Positions 11,401 to 23,837 of a stretch of DNA of 64,000 nt are shown here, piece by piece. The notes under the pieces were generated by a model. That model was given only the letters and a program-made list of their open reading frames with translations. It had not been told where the DNA came from and searched no databases. The stretch is taken from contig JAQNDB010000314.1 in the NCBI GenBank assembly GCA_029204045.2, positions 33,991 through 97,990 of the forward strand. The letters are read 5' to 3'. The translations under genes were made by a program, and so were the position numbers. Within the stretch, counting starts at the first letter, position 1; every line of letters begins with the position of its first letter. This DNA is from Tillandsia leiboldiana. Lineage: Eukaryota > Streptophyta > Magnoliopsida > Poales > Bromeliaceae.

Positions 11401-12281
11401 TTCATTAGTGGATGGATTTCCCCACTTTGATCATTGTCGTGATCCAGTCCTGCTATAGTGAGATATTGAGACATGATTACTGTACTTGTGAGACATGATT
11501 ACTTTACTCGTGTGGGTCGCTCCCCTCGAGTGCCACTCCAGAGTAGGCGATTTACACGTCGGCCAGTGAGTGCCAGACTGTGAGTGTCGGCCAGTGAGTG
11601 CCAGACAGTGAGTATCGGTCAGTGAATACCGATTTGTGAGCAGATACTTGAGACAGTTTGAGCATGCAGTACCAGTTTTTACTGGTGGATAGATTGGGTG
11701 TCTCTGGGACGGTTGGTTACTGATGCATACATTTGGTTATTCCATTTTGGGATTGCATTTAGAGGCATAGTTGTGGTAGCTTCATTTCTTCCTCATCAGT
11801 TCTGTTATAGTTTACCACTTCTTCTTTCTCCTTTTTGCCTCTGGTAGACCTAGTGGGGGCATCGGAGTTTGAGGCTTTACCCACTTGGGTAGGCTACTGG
11901 TTTATCTGTAGTTCTCACCCCGATTTGTCTTTTCCTCTTTTCTTCCCCTTGTTTTGCAGTGTCTTCTGCAGGAGCTGCTGGGTTTTCAGCGGCTGATCGA
12001 GAAGAGAGGACGGCTGAGTAGATAGATCAGATGGCAGGATGAGAGAGTTAGCTGGACTGTTGATGTACCCTTTTTCCTCAGACGGTGTACCTTACTTTTG
12101 GGTCTGGCTTTAGCCAGCTGGTTGTATTTTTTTTGGTGAGCTGGGAGAGACAGATGTATTATGTTTACAGATGTACTGTATTTTATTTCCAGCTTCAGTC
12201 TGAGATGTATTAGTTTTTAGTTCAGCTCTGTTTTATGCTCTTTATTATTATCTCTTATATCCGAGCAGGTTGCTAGCGCTT

Positions 12282-12309
12282 CGTGTATGCGGGAAATTCC
12301 ATGTGTACG
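12282..12309 (+). other. G U5 hairpin
   Basis: Arms CGTGTATG and TGTGTACG pair over eight positions with several G-U pairs, 49 bp from the LTR end, followed by GACGGATCTGT. It is the positional counterpart of the hairpins in E, D, F and H. Confidence 0.6.
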
Positions 12310-12365
12310 ACGGATCTGTAGACGGGCCCGGGTTCTGGTTTACACCCGGGGCGTGATAGATTAGG

Positions 12366-12377
12366 TGGTAGCAGAGC
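12366..12377 (+). promoter_or_regulatory. G primer binding site (one mismatch)
   Basis: TGGTAGCAGAGC, one base different from the TGGTATCAGAGC seen in E, F and H. Spacing from the LTR is normal. Confidence 0.85.
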
Positions 12378-14146
12378 TTAGGGATAGGTTAGTCGGGACT
12401 TAGGGAACCCTAGGCTTTTAGCGGACCCTAGGATGATAGGGCGTAAGAGACGCGATATTTTGCGAAAGTCGGTGTTTTAATTATTTGACTCTTCCTGTGA
12501 GTGAAGGGGGATCGACATATCCTATTTCTGTGGGAAAGTTATGTTGGTTGCTGACAACATAAAGTTACAGAAATAGGGGGATGTCCTTGACTTTCGCTAG
12601 ATTGGGTCGAGTGTTGTGGTGTGCTAATTTGCGGTTTTTGTCGTGGTGAGCGGTGTCTCCCCGGCGTTGGGTTTTGACCAATGTGCACCTTGTTGCAGCA
12701 GTTGAGCCTGAGCTGGTTGTTTCGGGCTGGATACCTAGATTGAGGTCAGAGAGCTCCGGATCCAGATGGTAGGAGTGTTGGAGGCAGATCAGCGGCGGAG
12801 TGGGCAACTGGTAGAGGTGACACAGTTGCCGAAGCTGCGAGTAGCCCCCTCCGTGCCGATGTTTAGTGCTGGGGCACCGAGGCAGGATGGACTGTGGACA
12901 GCTGGTAAGCTGTGGGACTGCATCGATCGAGTGAGCCAGCTTTGGTGGATGAGTCACCCCGATTTGTGGGTTGGAGTATGGAGCCTTTGGAGGCAGGGTC
13001 GTGTTCGGTGAGGATGGAGAGATTACTTGAGAATCTCCTTGTGTCGAAGAGTTTTCGCAGTTGCTGAATTGCACGCTCCATGTGTTGAGGGACAAGGCGC
13101 ATAGAATATCTGTGTCTGAGAGTGGATTGCGCCAGGATACCCTTCAGCTCATTCGGTCACTCTGTTACACATTTAGGACGCCACAAAGGGGTAGGCGTCG
13201 TATTTGGAGTATGGCGCTGCAGATCCTTTGGATTGTTATCTGCAGCCAGAGGTGAGTTCTGGATAGAGGCGCTTGGCACCGGGTGATAAAGGGCAGATCA
13301 GCCGGCAGAGGCATTCCCGATTTCTTTCCCCAGGATAGTAGATTTCCGAGATGCCATAGGTCGGGTGGACCCCGACGGCAGCATCAGCATCAGTACTGGC
13401 AACAGCTGTAACATGGATGTGTTATCTGCGAAGGGCCACCTTTGTCGCCCCAGTGTGAGCAGAGGCGGAGGTCGTGCTCCCTTGTGGTTAGTCTTGATAT
13501 TTGCAGGCAGACTGAGCGACGACCACCTGCATCATTCTGATGACTTTGTGCCGCCCGGTTGGAGGGTGCCACGGTAGTGGGTCGGGATGTCGCAGGTATG
13601 TGTTAGAGCACACAAGTTACAGCCGACGGTTTGGTGGCAGATTTTAGTTGCTCCGGGCATTAGGGTTTGTATTTTATTTATTACAGGAGTATTCCCTTCT
13701 TTGTTAATTGTGCATTTGCTTCATTGCATGGGTTAGGGGTAGGACGGTCACCACGTGCACGGGAGGCTTATATCCCCGATCACACTTGGCACGTGGAGGA
13801 ATGTTGTTGGTCCTGCCCGGTGCAGTTTGAGTCCTGGGCAGTGCCAGCAGACCTGATGGTCTTGACTCAGCTGCGGGACATTGTTGTGGTACTCTGATTA
13901 GACTGGCTGGCTCGGTTTTTTCTTTCGCGACGGTTGATTGTGCCGCGAGGAAGATTTTCTTGGGGAGACAGGTCAGGAGGTGTTGTGTACCGGGGATACT
14001 TGAGGGCTTTCTCCGCCTCTATGGTTTTGACTTCACGAGCGAGGCGAGTTATTCGCTTTGGTCCGTAGCCTTTTTGGCTAGCACAGTTGTGGGGCCTATA
14101 GCGGCGCCGGGACTCGGGGATACCCTCTTTGGTTGTGAGTTCCCGG
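12378..14146 (+). pseudogene. G leader and degraded gag-protease region
   Basis: No long reading frame. A leader block (12480-12620) contains the inverted repeat ATGTTG...CAACAT also found in E and F. Around 13050-13180 the translated sequence resembles the C-terminal part of gypsy gag (HRISVSESGLRQDTLQLIRSL). Around 13340-13580 there is similarity to the same part of E (20520-20760). Frameshifts and stops are frequent. A protease motif was not found. The assignment depends on position and weak similarity. Confidence 0.5.
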
Positions 14147-15433
14147 ATGTTCTCCTATCGAAGTTGTCTTGCATGCCACCAATTAGAGAGTTGAGGACAC
14201 AACACCAGGATTCGATGGATAGGGGATTTTGTCTGATTTTGTGTGTCGCCTTTGGGGACGCCGGTGCTATTCGTGAGATGGAAGGATGGATCACTTTGGC
14301 TCTCTGTGTGGATTACTGGGAATTGGATGAAGTGTACCCTTTGCCGAGCATGAGGATTTGTTTGACTAGCTGCAAAGGTCTTGCATATTCTGGAAGATGG
14401 ATTTGCAATCTGGTTACCACCAACTGAAGGTGAAGGCTGAGGACATCCCAAGGACAGCTTTCAAGTCACGATATGGACATTATGAGTTCACCGACATGCT
14501 TTTTGGATTGAATAATGCCCTGCCGCATTTATGGATATGATGAACAAGATTTTCTGACTGTACTTGGATCGGTTCATGGTTGTGCTCATCAATGAAATTC
14601 CAGTTTACTCTCGGATCATTGCTAAGCATGTGGAGCTTCGAGGAATTGAAGGGCAGATTAATGTTAACTCCTATCCTTTCCCTCCCTGTTATGATGAAAG
14701 GATATGTGATTTGTAGTGATGCTTCGCATTGTGGACTTGGTTGCGTGATGATGCAGGAGGGTAGGGTAATTGCTTATGCATCCCGACAGCTTAAGGATTA
14801 CGAGAAAAATTACCCTACCCATGACTTGGAGCTTGCTGCCGTGATATTTGCATTGAAGTTGTGGCGCCACTACCTTTATGGGGAGCACTGTGAGATTTGT
14901 ACCGATCACAAGAGCCTAAAATATCTGTCTACACAAAAAAAAAAAAAAAAAAAAAAAAAAACTGAATTTGAGGCAGCGCAGATGGTTAGAGCTATTGAAG
15001 GATTATCATGTGAATATCCTTTACCTTACTGGCAAGGCCAACGTGGTCGCAGATATTTTAAGCAGGAGAGCGATGTAGAGCCTGTCTATGCTAGTTATAG
15101 TGCAGGCGCCACTACTTAAGGAAATGAGGCGGCTCGAGCAAGAGGTTGTGTCCCCTGGGATCTCTGCTAGACGGATGTCTTTAGTCGTGCAGCCACACCG
15201 TTGGGCAGGATCAGAGAGAGATGGAGTGAGAACCCCCACCTGACCAGGATTAGAGATCAGCTTTCGGGCGATCAGTCAGGGGACTTTTCAGTGAATGTTT
15301 CGGGGATATTGAGGCACTCGGATCGAGCTTTTGTGCCGATGGACATGTGGTTGGATTACCAAGGGCCCTGGGAGGAGCGGATGCTTTTCGCCGATGCAGA
15401 CTTCTTGGTCACTTAAGCAGCTAGCCCAGCTGT
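14147..15433 (+). pseudogene. pol: G pol: RT, RNase H and linker, with deletions
   Basis: RT N-terminus (EFPDVL...PPIREL) at 14140-14230 has an internal deletion. A second RT block at 14390-14520 reads DLQSGYHQLKV-like then AFKSRYGHYEF. The YVDD region is lost. RNase H resumes at 14690 (CSDASHCGLGCVM, then YPTHDLELAAVIFALKLWRHYL and TDHKSLKYL). It is broken by an A tract of about 25 bases at 14935-14960 where the family has a short Lys/Glu stretch; beyond it the frame shifts but the GKANVVAD linker is readable. The last 300 bp approach integrase and are cut by E. No function can remain. Confidence 0.8.
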
Positions 15434-15953
15434 TGTGGTGACCTGGATCTCCGTAGGGCTTCTACAGTATGACCAGCACCTTCTGGAGGCTTACGTGGTG
15501 TGTCGGTGGTGTTAGTGCACAATTTGGACACGAGTGATGGACTTCGGGCTTAAAATGGATCACCTGGGTAATCGGGGGACCTCGTCGGATGTTTAGAGGT
15601 GGTTTCGCGCAAAACGGATATCAAATTTAGACTCCGCGCGAAATTCGAATTAAAAACACCTTTTCGGATGCCTTCGGCAAATTTTAGGATTGGAATTTGG
15701 CAAATTGGACACCGGATTTCGACTCAGCGCGCGAAAACGGTGAAAATGGGCTATTTACTTATATTTTTCGGAGCCCGGATGACTTGGCACGATTTTCGAG
15801 GCGGCAGGGTACTGTTCCGGCATACGGCTGGCACCGGGACGGCGGCGGGCAGCGGCGGCGCGGGCTCGGGCAGGCGCACAGGGGCGCGGGCAGGTGCGCG
15901 GGGGGCGCGGGCAAGCGCGCGGTCCACGGTTCCGGCGTGCACCGAAGGTAGGC

Positions 15954-16270
15954 CACATGGCGGAATTTGGTTGGGCGGTTCGCGAGTCGCGGTTCACGGA
16001 GCGGCGCGGAGTGTATGGTGCACCGGGGGCGGACGAGTGGCAGCTAGCTATTAGTTCGGTGCATCGGCGTGCGTGCACCAGGCGCAACAAGCGGGGGGTC
16101 GGACACGTGGCGTTACCCCATTGGTCGGGGTACTGTGCAGGGAAGGTGGGCAGGTGGCCGTACGCGCGCGGGGAAGGCGCGGGGCAAGCACGGTCGGCGC
16201 CACGTGGCGCGACCGCAGTGGCCGGTTCTGCTGTGCACCATTCGGCGGCCACGTGGCATGCGGTGATTGG
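15954..16270 (+). promoter_or_regulatory. E 5' LTR: four ERSE-like modules
   Basis: Perfect CACGTG-N10-ATTGG at 16104/16120 and 16250/16266. Two degenerate modules keep the exact spacing: CACATG 15954/GTTGG 15970 and CACGTG 16201/AGTGG 16217. Confidence 0.85.
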
Positions 16271-18565
16271 TTCATTTTTGGTGTTTCCTGTCCAGGGGAC
16301 ACAACGGGTATTTTCTGAATTGTTTGTTTTGGATTTACTCTTTAAGCAATCCGAGGGAGCTTCCTTATGCATTTCGACCTTCTTCGAGCCACTTTCTCCT
16401 TGAAGGATGAGAAGGAGAAATCTTCTCCAAGAAGAGTGGAATAAACCTGCTAATTTTCAGATTTTTCGACGGCACGCATTTGAAGATCTCTATTTTACTG
16501 GCGCGGCGCGACGTTTCTTCTTCGGTGTTCTTCTCCGTCGCTTTTCGGTGCACGAGCTCCCCCAGCCTACTCCGACGACCATTTTGAGCGATTTCTTTGC
16601 CGTTGGATCCGCGACGGAAAGAGCTACTATCTAGGTACTTTTAGCTTTCCCTCGTTTCACGCTTTTCGAGGAGCTTTTCCATGCTTACTAGGACATTGGT
16701 TTTTCTGTGAGGATTTGTGGGGACAGCGGGTTGATTCGAGGAGATCTCCGCGCACGAGCGTCGGATCAAGGCGAGCCTATACACTTTTTTCATCTACTCG
16801 ACACGAGGATCACCACCGTATTTTTCTTGGATTTTTCTGAGACCTTCCCGGAGGTATACTTTTCCCCTGTTATCTGTGCAAGAGTTTACAGTTGTGTGGT
16901 TGTGAGATTTTGCGCACCTGTACTGTGGAATTTGTAACTTGGCCAACGGTGCTCGAAATTGGGCGTACAGGTACCAGTTTCTAAGGTCTCGACGAGACAA
17001 TCGCTGTGATATTTTTGTTGGAATTTTCTGGGCACTTTCAGCAGGTGAAATTAGTGCATCTTTGGGACTAATTTTCAGGGTGTGTGTGCGTGGTTAATTT
17101 TTGGGATTTAAGTGTAATGTTGGACCTTATTGTTGTACCCAGGGGTGTTTGCAAGTGTTGCTGGACACGTTGGATCTGGAGACTTTGATTTCAGGGTATT
17201 TTCAGCTGTCTGGAGCCGAGGTTTGCGCGACATGCACCGAGAATGCGGGTTCAGCGGATTGTGCGTGCAAGTGGCCACGCTCTTCACCGACCCTAGGTTT
17301 GCCTTGGATTGAACATTTCAGGTGGGTAAGCTTAATATCAGTAACTGTATAAGGCAATGATAAGATCTTCATGGATGACTATGTTATGGCGAATATATGT
17401 GTACTTGTGGGAATGTCACCCCTCCATGACTGATATCATGCATGTTTAATGTACAACCCATATATAGCATCGAGAGGAAAAGTTTGAATAATGGCCTAGA
17501 TCATACAGATTGATATGCTTTAGTAATGATCTTTTAGCATGCCAGGTTGCACATAGTCTTTTATGATATGATTACTCGATGGAGTAGGGGGCTATATCTA
17601 TGTGCGGGTATTATTATGATCATTCTGTTGATGGACCCTGGATCGTGGATAGGTTTAGTTCTTTAGGGATTCCGGCATGTTGTTTATTCCTAGAGGATCT
17701 ATTATTATGCTTTACCGCCTTTCATTTCCTTGAGGACATTTGCATGCTTCTATGGACATCTAGTTAGGCCATCTTTTACTGCTGCACTACTATTGGAACT
17801 TGACTTAGGAGAAACCATGTTACCCTCTTCTCCTTCTTTATTAGTCAGATGGTCCGTGATGCTCGGGGGAGAGCAGGGGTCTGGGGTAGTGTAGCCGGGA
17901 CATTGGTGTCAGGGACGGGTTGTGCTGGATTGCGATTGGCAGGGTTTTGTGGTGACCGCGGACTTTGGGCGGTTGACCGGAGGTCGGTTATAGGACTTGA
18001 TTATAGACGGCAGGGTATTGCGGCAACTGCGGATATTGGGCGGTTGACCGGATGTTTATTTATGCACCAGATTTGGTATCTGATTTCTCCAGTGGACAGA
18101 GTTTCCCACTACTTGAGTATTTTTGCATCTGATTGAGGACCGAGGCATTCTTTAGTGGTTGGGCTTTCCCACTTTGATTAGAGTCAAGATCCAGTCCTGC
18201 TGATTTATGATACTTGTTTCTGAGGCACTTTAGTCGTGTGGGTCGCTCCCCTCGAGTGCCACTCCGGAGTGTGCGATTTACAAACTTTGAGTCCTTGAGA
18301 CTCCCATCCCCTATCGGTGTTATGCGTAGGCTGGCATACCCGATTTGGCAGGCACAGCAGGCAGTACCAGTATTTCTGGCGTCACTAGATTGGGTTTATT
18401 ACAGATGTTTACTTTACTATTACACTCGGGTCAGTGGGACCGAGTGGAGTCTAGTAGCCGTGTTTAGACCAGTGCTAGTGTTGTTGGGAACCGTTGTTGT
18501 TGGGAACCGTTTGGGGATCGACGGTTGTCCCAAGGTCATTGTGAGTCGTTGACCGTTGTACGGGA

Positions 18566-18691
18566 GGCAAAGCAGGCATGGCAGGCATGGCAGGCATGGC
18601 AGGCATAGCAGGCATAGCAGGCATGGCAGGCATAGCAGGCATGGCAGGCATAGCAGGCATGGCAGGCATGGCAGGCATAGCAGGCATATCA
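18566..18691 (+). repeat. 9-bp minisatellite, 14 units
   Basis: 126 bp of GGCATGGCA / GGCATAGCA units with single-base variants. The 9-bp period keeps a Met-Ala-Gly type frame open on both strands, which explains the apparent small ORFs; these are not genes. The 3' LTR copy has 9 units before it is cut by D. Confidence 0.95.
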
Positions 18692-19382
18692 GGCAGTGCC
18701 AGTGATTACTGGTCTATCGATTGGGTCGATTGTGCACTTCATGTGCTGGTGGTTGCATACCACTCTTTGGTTCTCTCCTTTTTGGGCATTTAGATAGAGG
18801 CATGATAGCTGTTGAGAGTCTCCAGCTCCCTTATTTCAGTCTTTACGGCTTTGATTATTTTATGTCTCTTGAGGACTTAGTGGGCAGACCGTCGGGTCTG
18901 GCGGTGGTACCCACTGAGAACTCCCTTTTTGGTGTAGTTCTCACACCCTTTGGGGGTTTTCCCCCTCCTTTTTCCTTCCTCTCCTTTGTTTTGCAGAGTC
19001 TTAGCGGGTGTTGCTGATTCTGCGTTTGTTGATCGAGGCGTGGGAGTCGCGTGCTAGATCCCTACCCGTCGTTGGAGAGTAGCGGTACCCCCTTCAGAGG
19101 AGATCTTCATTAGATTAGTTATTTTGTTTCCTCTTTTGAGAGACTGTTGTAGTGAGGATGATATGTACTGAGAGCCTGTACACTGATGTATTTATTGGAG
19201 TACCTCCCTGTTGAGCTATGAGTTTTGTATCTGAGGATATTGTACGATTATCATTTTTGGGAGGTGGACATTGTTGCATTATTTTTCAAGTTGTACAGTG
19301 TTTGGTTTTATTTTTACAGCAGTTTTATCTTATAGCTCTGATATCTGTTAGCTGTAGCACTTCTCTTGCAGGTAGGACACTT

Positions 19383-19408
19383 CGCCTATGCGGGGTTTGG
19401 CATAGGTG
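19383..19408 (+). other. E U5 hairpin
   Basis: CGCCTATGC / GCATAGGTG, nine pairs with one G-U, 50 bp from the LTR end, followed by TCGGATCTGT and then GGGTCG...CGACCC. Confidence 0.7.
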
Positions 19409-19466
19409 TCGGATCTGTTGGCGAGCCCGGGTCGCAGTTTCGACCCGAGGGCATGACAGATTAGGT

Positions 19467-19478
19467 TGGTATCAGAGC
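19467..19478 (+). promoter_or_regulatory. E primer binding site
   Basis: TGGTATCAGAGC, perfect to initiator-Met tRNA, eight bases after the LTR end. Confidence 0.95.
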
Positions 19479-21132
19479 CTAGGTTGTAGGTCATGGTGGA
19501 CTTAGAAACCCTAAGCTTATGGTTTGACCCTTGGTTGATTTCGTGAGAGTCGTGATTTTTAGCGAGAGTCCTAATTGAGTTTTATACCTCTCCCAAGGGA
19601 CGGGAAGAGTGATTGGCATGTTTATTCTCCTAAGTGATTATGTTGGCTGCAGACAACATAATGCTGTGGAACGGGTGACATGCTCTAGACTTTCGCTGGA
19701 TTGGGTCGAGTGGCTTTTGTGTGCTGTTTTGTAGTTTCGTCGTGGCGAGCCGTGTCTCCCCGACGCTGGGTTTTGACCCGTGTGCATCCTGTCATCGCAG
19801 TTGAGCTTGAGCAGTTGGTTTTGGGCCGGATACCCGGATTAAGGTCAGAGCGCTCCGGACCCAGATGATAGGATTGTTAGAGGCCTATCAGCGGCAGAGT
19901 GAGCGAGCAGCTGGTTTTAGTGACACAGTTGTCAGGGCAGTGGGCAGCTCGACAGTGCTTCCTTCTAAGACCACCCGGTTGCAGTATCCTCAGGGGCGGG
20001 GATTTCTGTGGCACTGATGGAGTGAGTAGCCCCCTCTGTGCCAATGTTCAGTGCCGAGGCACCGAGGTAGGGGGTGATAGTTGACAGCTGGTGAGCTGAG
20101 GGGACGCGGTCGATCTATTGAACCAGATTTGGCAGATGAACCACCCCGACTCGTAAGATTGAGTTTGGAGCACTTGGAGGCAGAGTCGTGGTTGGTGGTG
20201 ATGGAGTGATCAATTGAGAGCCTCCCTGTGCTAGAGAGTTTTTGCAGTTGTTGAACTGCGCGCTCCAGATTTCGAGGGACGAGGCGCATAGGATACGTGT
20301 GGCTGGGAGTGGATTGCGCCAGGATACCTTTCAGTTTATTCGGTCCCTCCGTTATAGGTTTTGACGCCTCGTTGGAGTAGGCATTGTGTATGGAGCGCGG
20401 CGCTGCAGTTCCTTTGGATAGGGATCTGCCGCCAGGGGCGAGTTTTGGATATTGGCGCTTGGAGCCGGGTGATGGAGGACAGATCGACCGGCAGAGGCAA
20501 TTCTGATTTCTTCTTCCAGGATAACGGGTTCCCGAGATGCCAGAGATCGGGTGGACCCCGATGGCAGCATCAGCATCTATATCAGAGTGGCGCAGCGGTA
20601 GCGTGGATTTGCTATCTACGGAGGACCTTATTCGTCGCCTCAGTAAGAGCAGAGACAGAGGTCGTGCTCCCTATGTGGATAGTCCAGATTTTCCTTGCAG
20701 ATTGAGCGACAACCGCCGGCATCGAATGGATGAATCTGTGCCACCCGGTTGGAGGGCGCCACGGCAGTGGATGGAGTTGTTGCAAGTGTGATTTCATCAC
20801 ATCAGCCGGAGTTAGAGCATGTTGCATTCCTGCATGGACTAGAGGCAGAATTATTACCACCTGCACTAGAGGTACAGGTTTCTGTTGTTGTTGTGCATGT
20901 GGAGGAGGCTTTTGGATCATGTCCAGTGCAGCTGAGACTGCGAGTTACCGGCAGACTTATTGGTAATTGTGGTTGTTCGGTATCTTGACCATGTGCTTGA
21001 GAGTGATTGGCACAACGCCACAGGATGTTTTGGCTGAGGAGAGAGAGGACGTCGATTTTCTGCGAGGCAGACGAGAGGAGGTTCGGTTGTTAAGACTGTT
21101 GGAGCACACAGGCTTTAGCGACAGTGTGAGAG
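19479..21132 (+). pseudogene. E leader and degraded gag-protease region
   Basis: Parallel to G 12378-14146 and about equally decayed. The 19640-19665 leader inverted repeat (ATGTTGGCTGCAGACAACAT) matches F and G. Near 20230-20350 a gag C-terminal like segment is visible (DEAHRIRVAGSGLRQDTFQ in one frame). The rest is out of frame or unrecognisable. No protease motif was found. Confidence 0.5.
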
Positions 21133-21572
21133 GTGCTTACGGCGGCATCGCGACTCAAGGATATCTCTGTTGCCCACGAGATCCCGGGTGTGATTTCACC
21201 TGAGCTGTTGGAGATACTGCCGGTTAGGGAGATAGAGATTGAGTTTGACGTGGTTCGGGGAACCGCGCCACCCTCGACAACACTTCATTGGATATCGCCG
21301 GTAGAGCCGAGAGAGCTGATTGCGCAATTGCAGGATCTGATGGATCGAGGGTCTGTTTGACCTAGTGCCACATCGTTGATACACGACTGTGAGAACTCTT
21401 TGTGATTGGAGCCCAGGCAGGTCCAGGTATTATTTAGGACCTTTTGATGGAGTCATACTCCGGCAGTTATAGTATGGTGAGAGTACCTACTTGGAATCAG
21501 ACAGCCGAGGATCTTGCTATGATAGCATTCAGGATCCGGTAAGGGCATTATGAGCTCATAGTAAGGCCAAAT
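21133..21572 (+). pseudogene. pol: E reverse transcriptase, N-terminal part, cut by F
   Basis: A 75-codon open segment (to 21360) reads as the start of gypsy RT: HEIPGVISPELLEILPVREI, then PVEPRELIAQLQDLMDRGS, the region before the fingers domain. It ends with TGA at a point where the family continues. After frameshifts, 21520-21570 reads AFRIRYGHYE-like, matching the RYGHYEF segment just before the palm. F is inserted right after. The RT continuation is at 33132. Confidence 0.75.
21568..21572. repeat. F target-site duplication, left copy
   Basis: CAAAT immediately before the TG of the F LTR; the identical CAAAT is at 33127-33131. Confidence 0.95.
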
Positions 21573-21623
21573 TGTCACGCCCCGGGGTCGAAACTGCGAC
21601 TCGGCCCGCTAACAGATCCGCCA

Positions 21624-21647
21624 TCTGTACGGAAACTGCCGTACAGA
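21624..21647 (-). other. F U5 hairpin (3' LTR copy)
   Basis: TCTGTACGG / CCGTACAGA, a nine-bp perfect stem with a six-base loop, 51 bp from the terminus. The other LTR has it at 28591-28614. Confidence 0.72.
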
Positions 21648-23837
21648 CGCAGCGTCTAGCCTGCAAAAGACAAAACTACAGCTACACAGATATCAGAGCG
21701 GATAAAAAGCTGTACTATAAAATTTTTCTCAACTACAAGATGCTACAACTCATAGCCTATCTCCCAAAATCAGCCGATACAAAAAGAAGTGCACCTATAC
21801 AACATCTACAAATCCAAATGGGAGATAGCTAAACAGGAGACATAACCAACTCCCACAATCCGGGATGGTACATCTACCTCTCTCTAAAGTAACAATGCTG
21901 GTAGGGAACTATCACGCGACTCCCTGTCCTCGGTCCATCCAGTCAAGCACAGCAGGAACGGAAGAAAGCCTCAGCAACCTGTCACCGACAGAGGGTGTGA
22001 GAACTACATCCTACAGTAGTTCTCAGTGGGTACCGTCTCCAAAAACCACGGTCTGCCCACTAAGTCTACCAGAGGCATAAGATAGAGAAAAGACTGATGA
22101 TAATATAAATAAGCTGGAAAAGAATCTACAGCTATCATGCCTCTATCTACTATGCTCAATAAGAAGAGACTATGGATGATGGAATGCAGTCACTCACTGC
22201 TGACAATATGTCACAAGTACTAAGCCCAAGACGCTCTACTATGACACATGCTACGCCATCACTCTCTCAGAGTATCTCAAATCTCAGCGACTGCCCCACA
22301 GGGTCCAGTCGAGTCAAGCCTGCGCCCCCTGGTGTATCACCCAGGGTGTCCAAACGGACAAACTCGATATCTCACACAGTGACCCCATGGTAGCACGGCC
22401 AGGGGTATCAAGCGACCTCTAGTACATGAACTAGGCGCATCATCGAAGCCTCGTCAGGCTCGGTATCATCATCGCAGCCTCATCAGGCTCGGAATCATCA
22501 ACGCACCCGGGGCGTGGTTCGAGGGGTGCGACCCCACCGAACTCAAGTATCTCATCAGTATCACTGTCTCACAAGTGGCTCCTGCAGGCTGTGGTCCTCG
22601 ATCAAACAGATCGGTATCTCGATGCTCAAAGCACAAACTCAGTCGGAGAACCCTCCACGACTCAATCTCACAACACAGACCCACTCAACGAAGGTACAAC
22701 ACAGCTGGGACCACCGTCTCTCCCACGGCTCCCACAACACAACTCCACTGAACTCAACACTCAACACACGGCCGGAGCTACTCCACGGCCAGATCTACGA
22801 AGGGTCCGAAACCCAGGGAGACTAACATCTACGTCCCCAAGAGAGAAAGCAGCCCTTAGAACCCAGATCACTCGAATCCGCTCGGGTGGATAAGTTTATA
22901 AGAAACCATGTCATTTATTTCAGAAAACCATTCGATCTGAGAGAAATCCATCTTTTTAATGATTTTTAGTCTCTTTTAGGAAAACTCTTTGAAATCAAGT
23001 TTTATGCCCAAGCCTCGAAGAGCTGATGCCTTCGTCGCAACGGACGAGAACAGACACAGACAACCTTGCGAGGCTGGGAAGAAACATTGGCTGACTAAAA
23101 TCATGTATTTATCCAAAAAGCTTCTGGGTTCAAGGTCCTGCTAACACACGTGCACCACGATCCCAACCTGGTGGTGACGAGAAGAACAGTGGAAAGGAAA
23201 AATCCCGGGGCCACCGTTTATCTGAAACGGCTCCCCAAAATGCTAACCCTGGCCTAACCCAGCCACCAGACCCCACTCGGCCCCCCCCGGGCCCGAGTGC
23301 AACACCCGTCCCACAACACTCTGACCACTCAGCCCACTACCCGGGCGAGGAAACTCTAAGTCCCGAAGGATATGAAAAGTGCGGGATGTCTAAAGCATAA
23401 AGGAACCTAGCCCAAATTAAGGTTCACAATTGGTCTGGTCAAACTCATGCACATATGACGGGGGTGCTAGTTAAGTTCCAAGAAAACACATAAACTAGCA
23501 TGCAATCCTAACACATTAGAATTAGAAGGAAGTCCGTAGACTTGGAGAGAAAACCAACCCACCTCAGAAAGCCACCCAATTGCTCGTCGACACTTGCAAT
23601 TGGGCTCAGCGGGCCTACCTGGCCTCCAAGGGGTCTGCACGCAACACGAAGCCCGATGTCAGAATCCGCACGCAAATCGGGGCACGCCGTGTCCAACCAC
23701 GAGACCGCTCACTCAGCGGACGCCCCGAAACAAACCCGCGGCTCCACGCGGCGAAGAAACACACAACCAGCCTCGACGGAAGCTAAAAACCGCGCCGCGA
23801 GCTGCCAGAAGCGAAGAAATCGCAAAAATCAATCCAC

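Larger units (their letters stand above)
8893..12358 (+). repeat. G 5' LTR (3466 bp)
   Basis: Starts TGTGATGACCCGGATCTCC, closely similar to the E LTR start (TGTGGTGACCTGG), and ends GGCGTGATA before the PBS. U3 has the CACGTG-N10-ATTGG array and a TATA box at 9757. The transcribed part has three 71-bp repeats (11195-11400) and the U5 hairpin (12282-12309). Confidence 0.88.
8893..15433 (+). mobile_element. G: Ty3/gypsy element, 5' part, interrupted by E
   Basis: Plus-strand 5' LTR (8893-12358), PBS, degraded gag, RT, RNase H and the RNase H-integrase linker. The reading ends at 15433, where the E LTR begins. Integrase, 3' LTR and target duplication must lie outside. The RT and RNase H sequences are of the plant chromovirus type. 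Multiple deletions and frameshifts make it the most decayed large element here, which fits its place as the outermost layer. Confidence 0.85.
15434..19458 (+). repeat. E 5' LTR (4025 bp)
   Basis: TGTGGTGACCTGG to GGCATGACA, followed by a perfect PBS. U3 carries four CACGTG-N10-ATTGG type modules. Downstream there are exon-like blocks ending CAGGTGGGTAAG (near 17320), two 71-bp repeats, a 9-bp minisatellite (18566-18691) and the U5 hairpin (19383-19408). The 34241-37456 copy matches it over 3.2 kb. Confidence 0.93.

Noticed and set aside
14935..14960. Poly(A) tract as the tail of a SINE, LINE or retrogene
   Set aside because: RNase H sequence continues on both sides and there is no flanking duplication.
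18566..18691. CRISPR-like repeat array
   Set aside because: Units are directly adjacent without spacers, and the context is a plant LTR.
18475..18793. Met-Ala-Gly / Met-Pro-Ala repeat proteins
   Set aside because: Frames of the 9-bp minisatellite; period divisible by three keeps all frames open.
19467..19478. tRNA gene fragments at the PBS sites
   Set aside because: Only 11-12 bases match and always next to an LTR end; they are primer sites.
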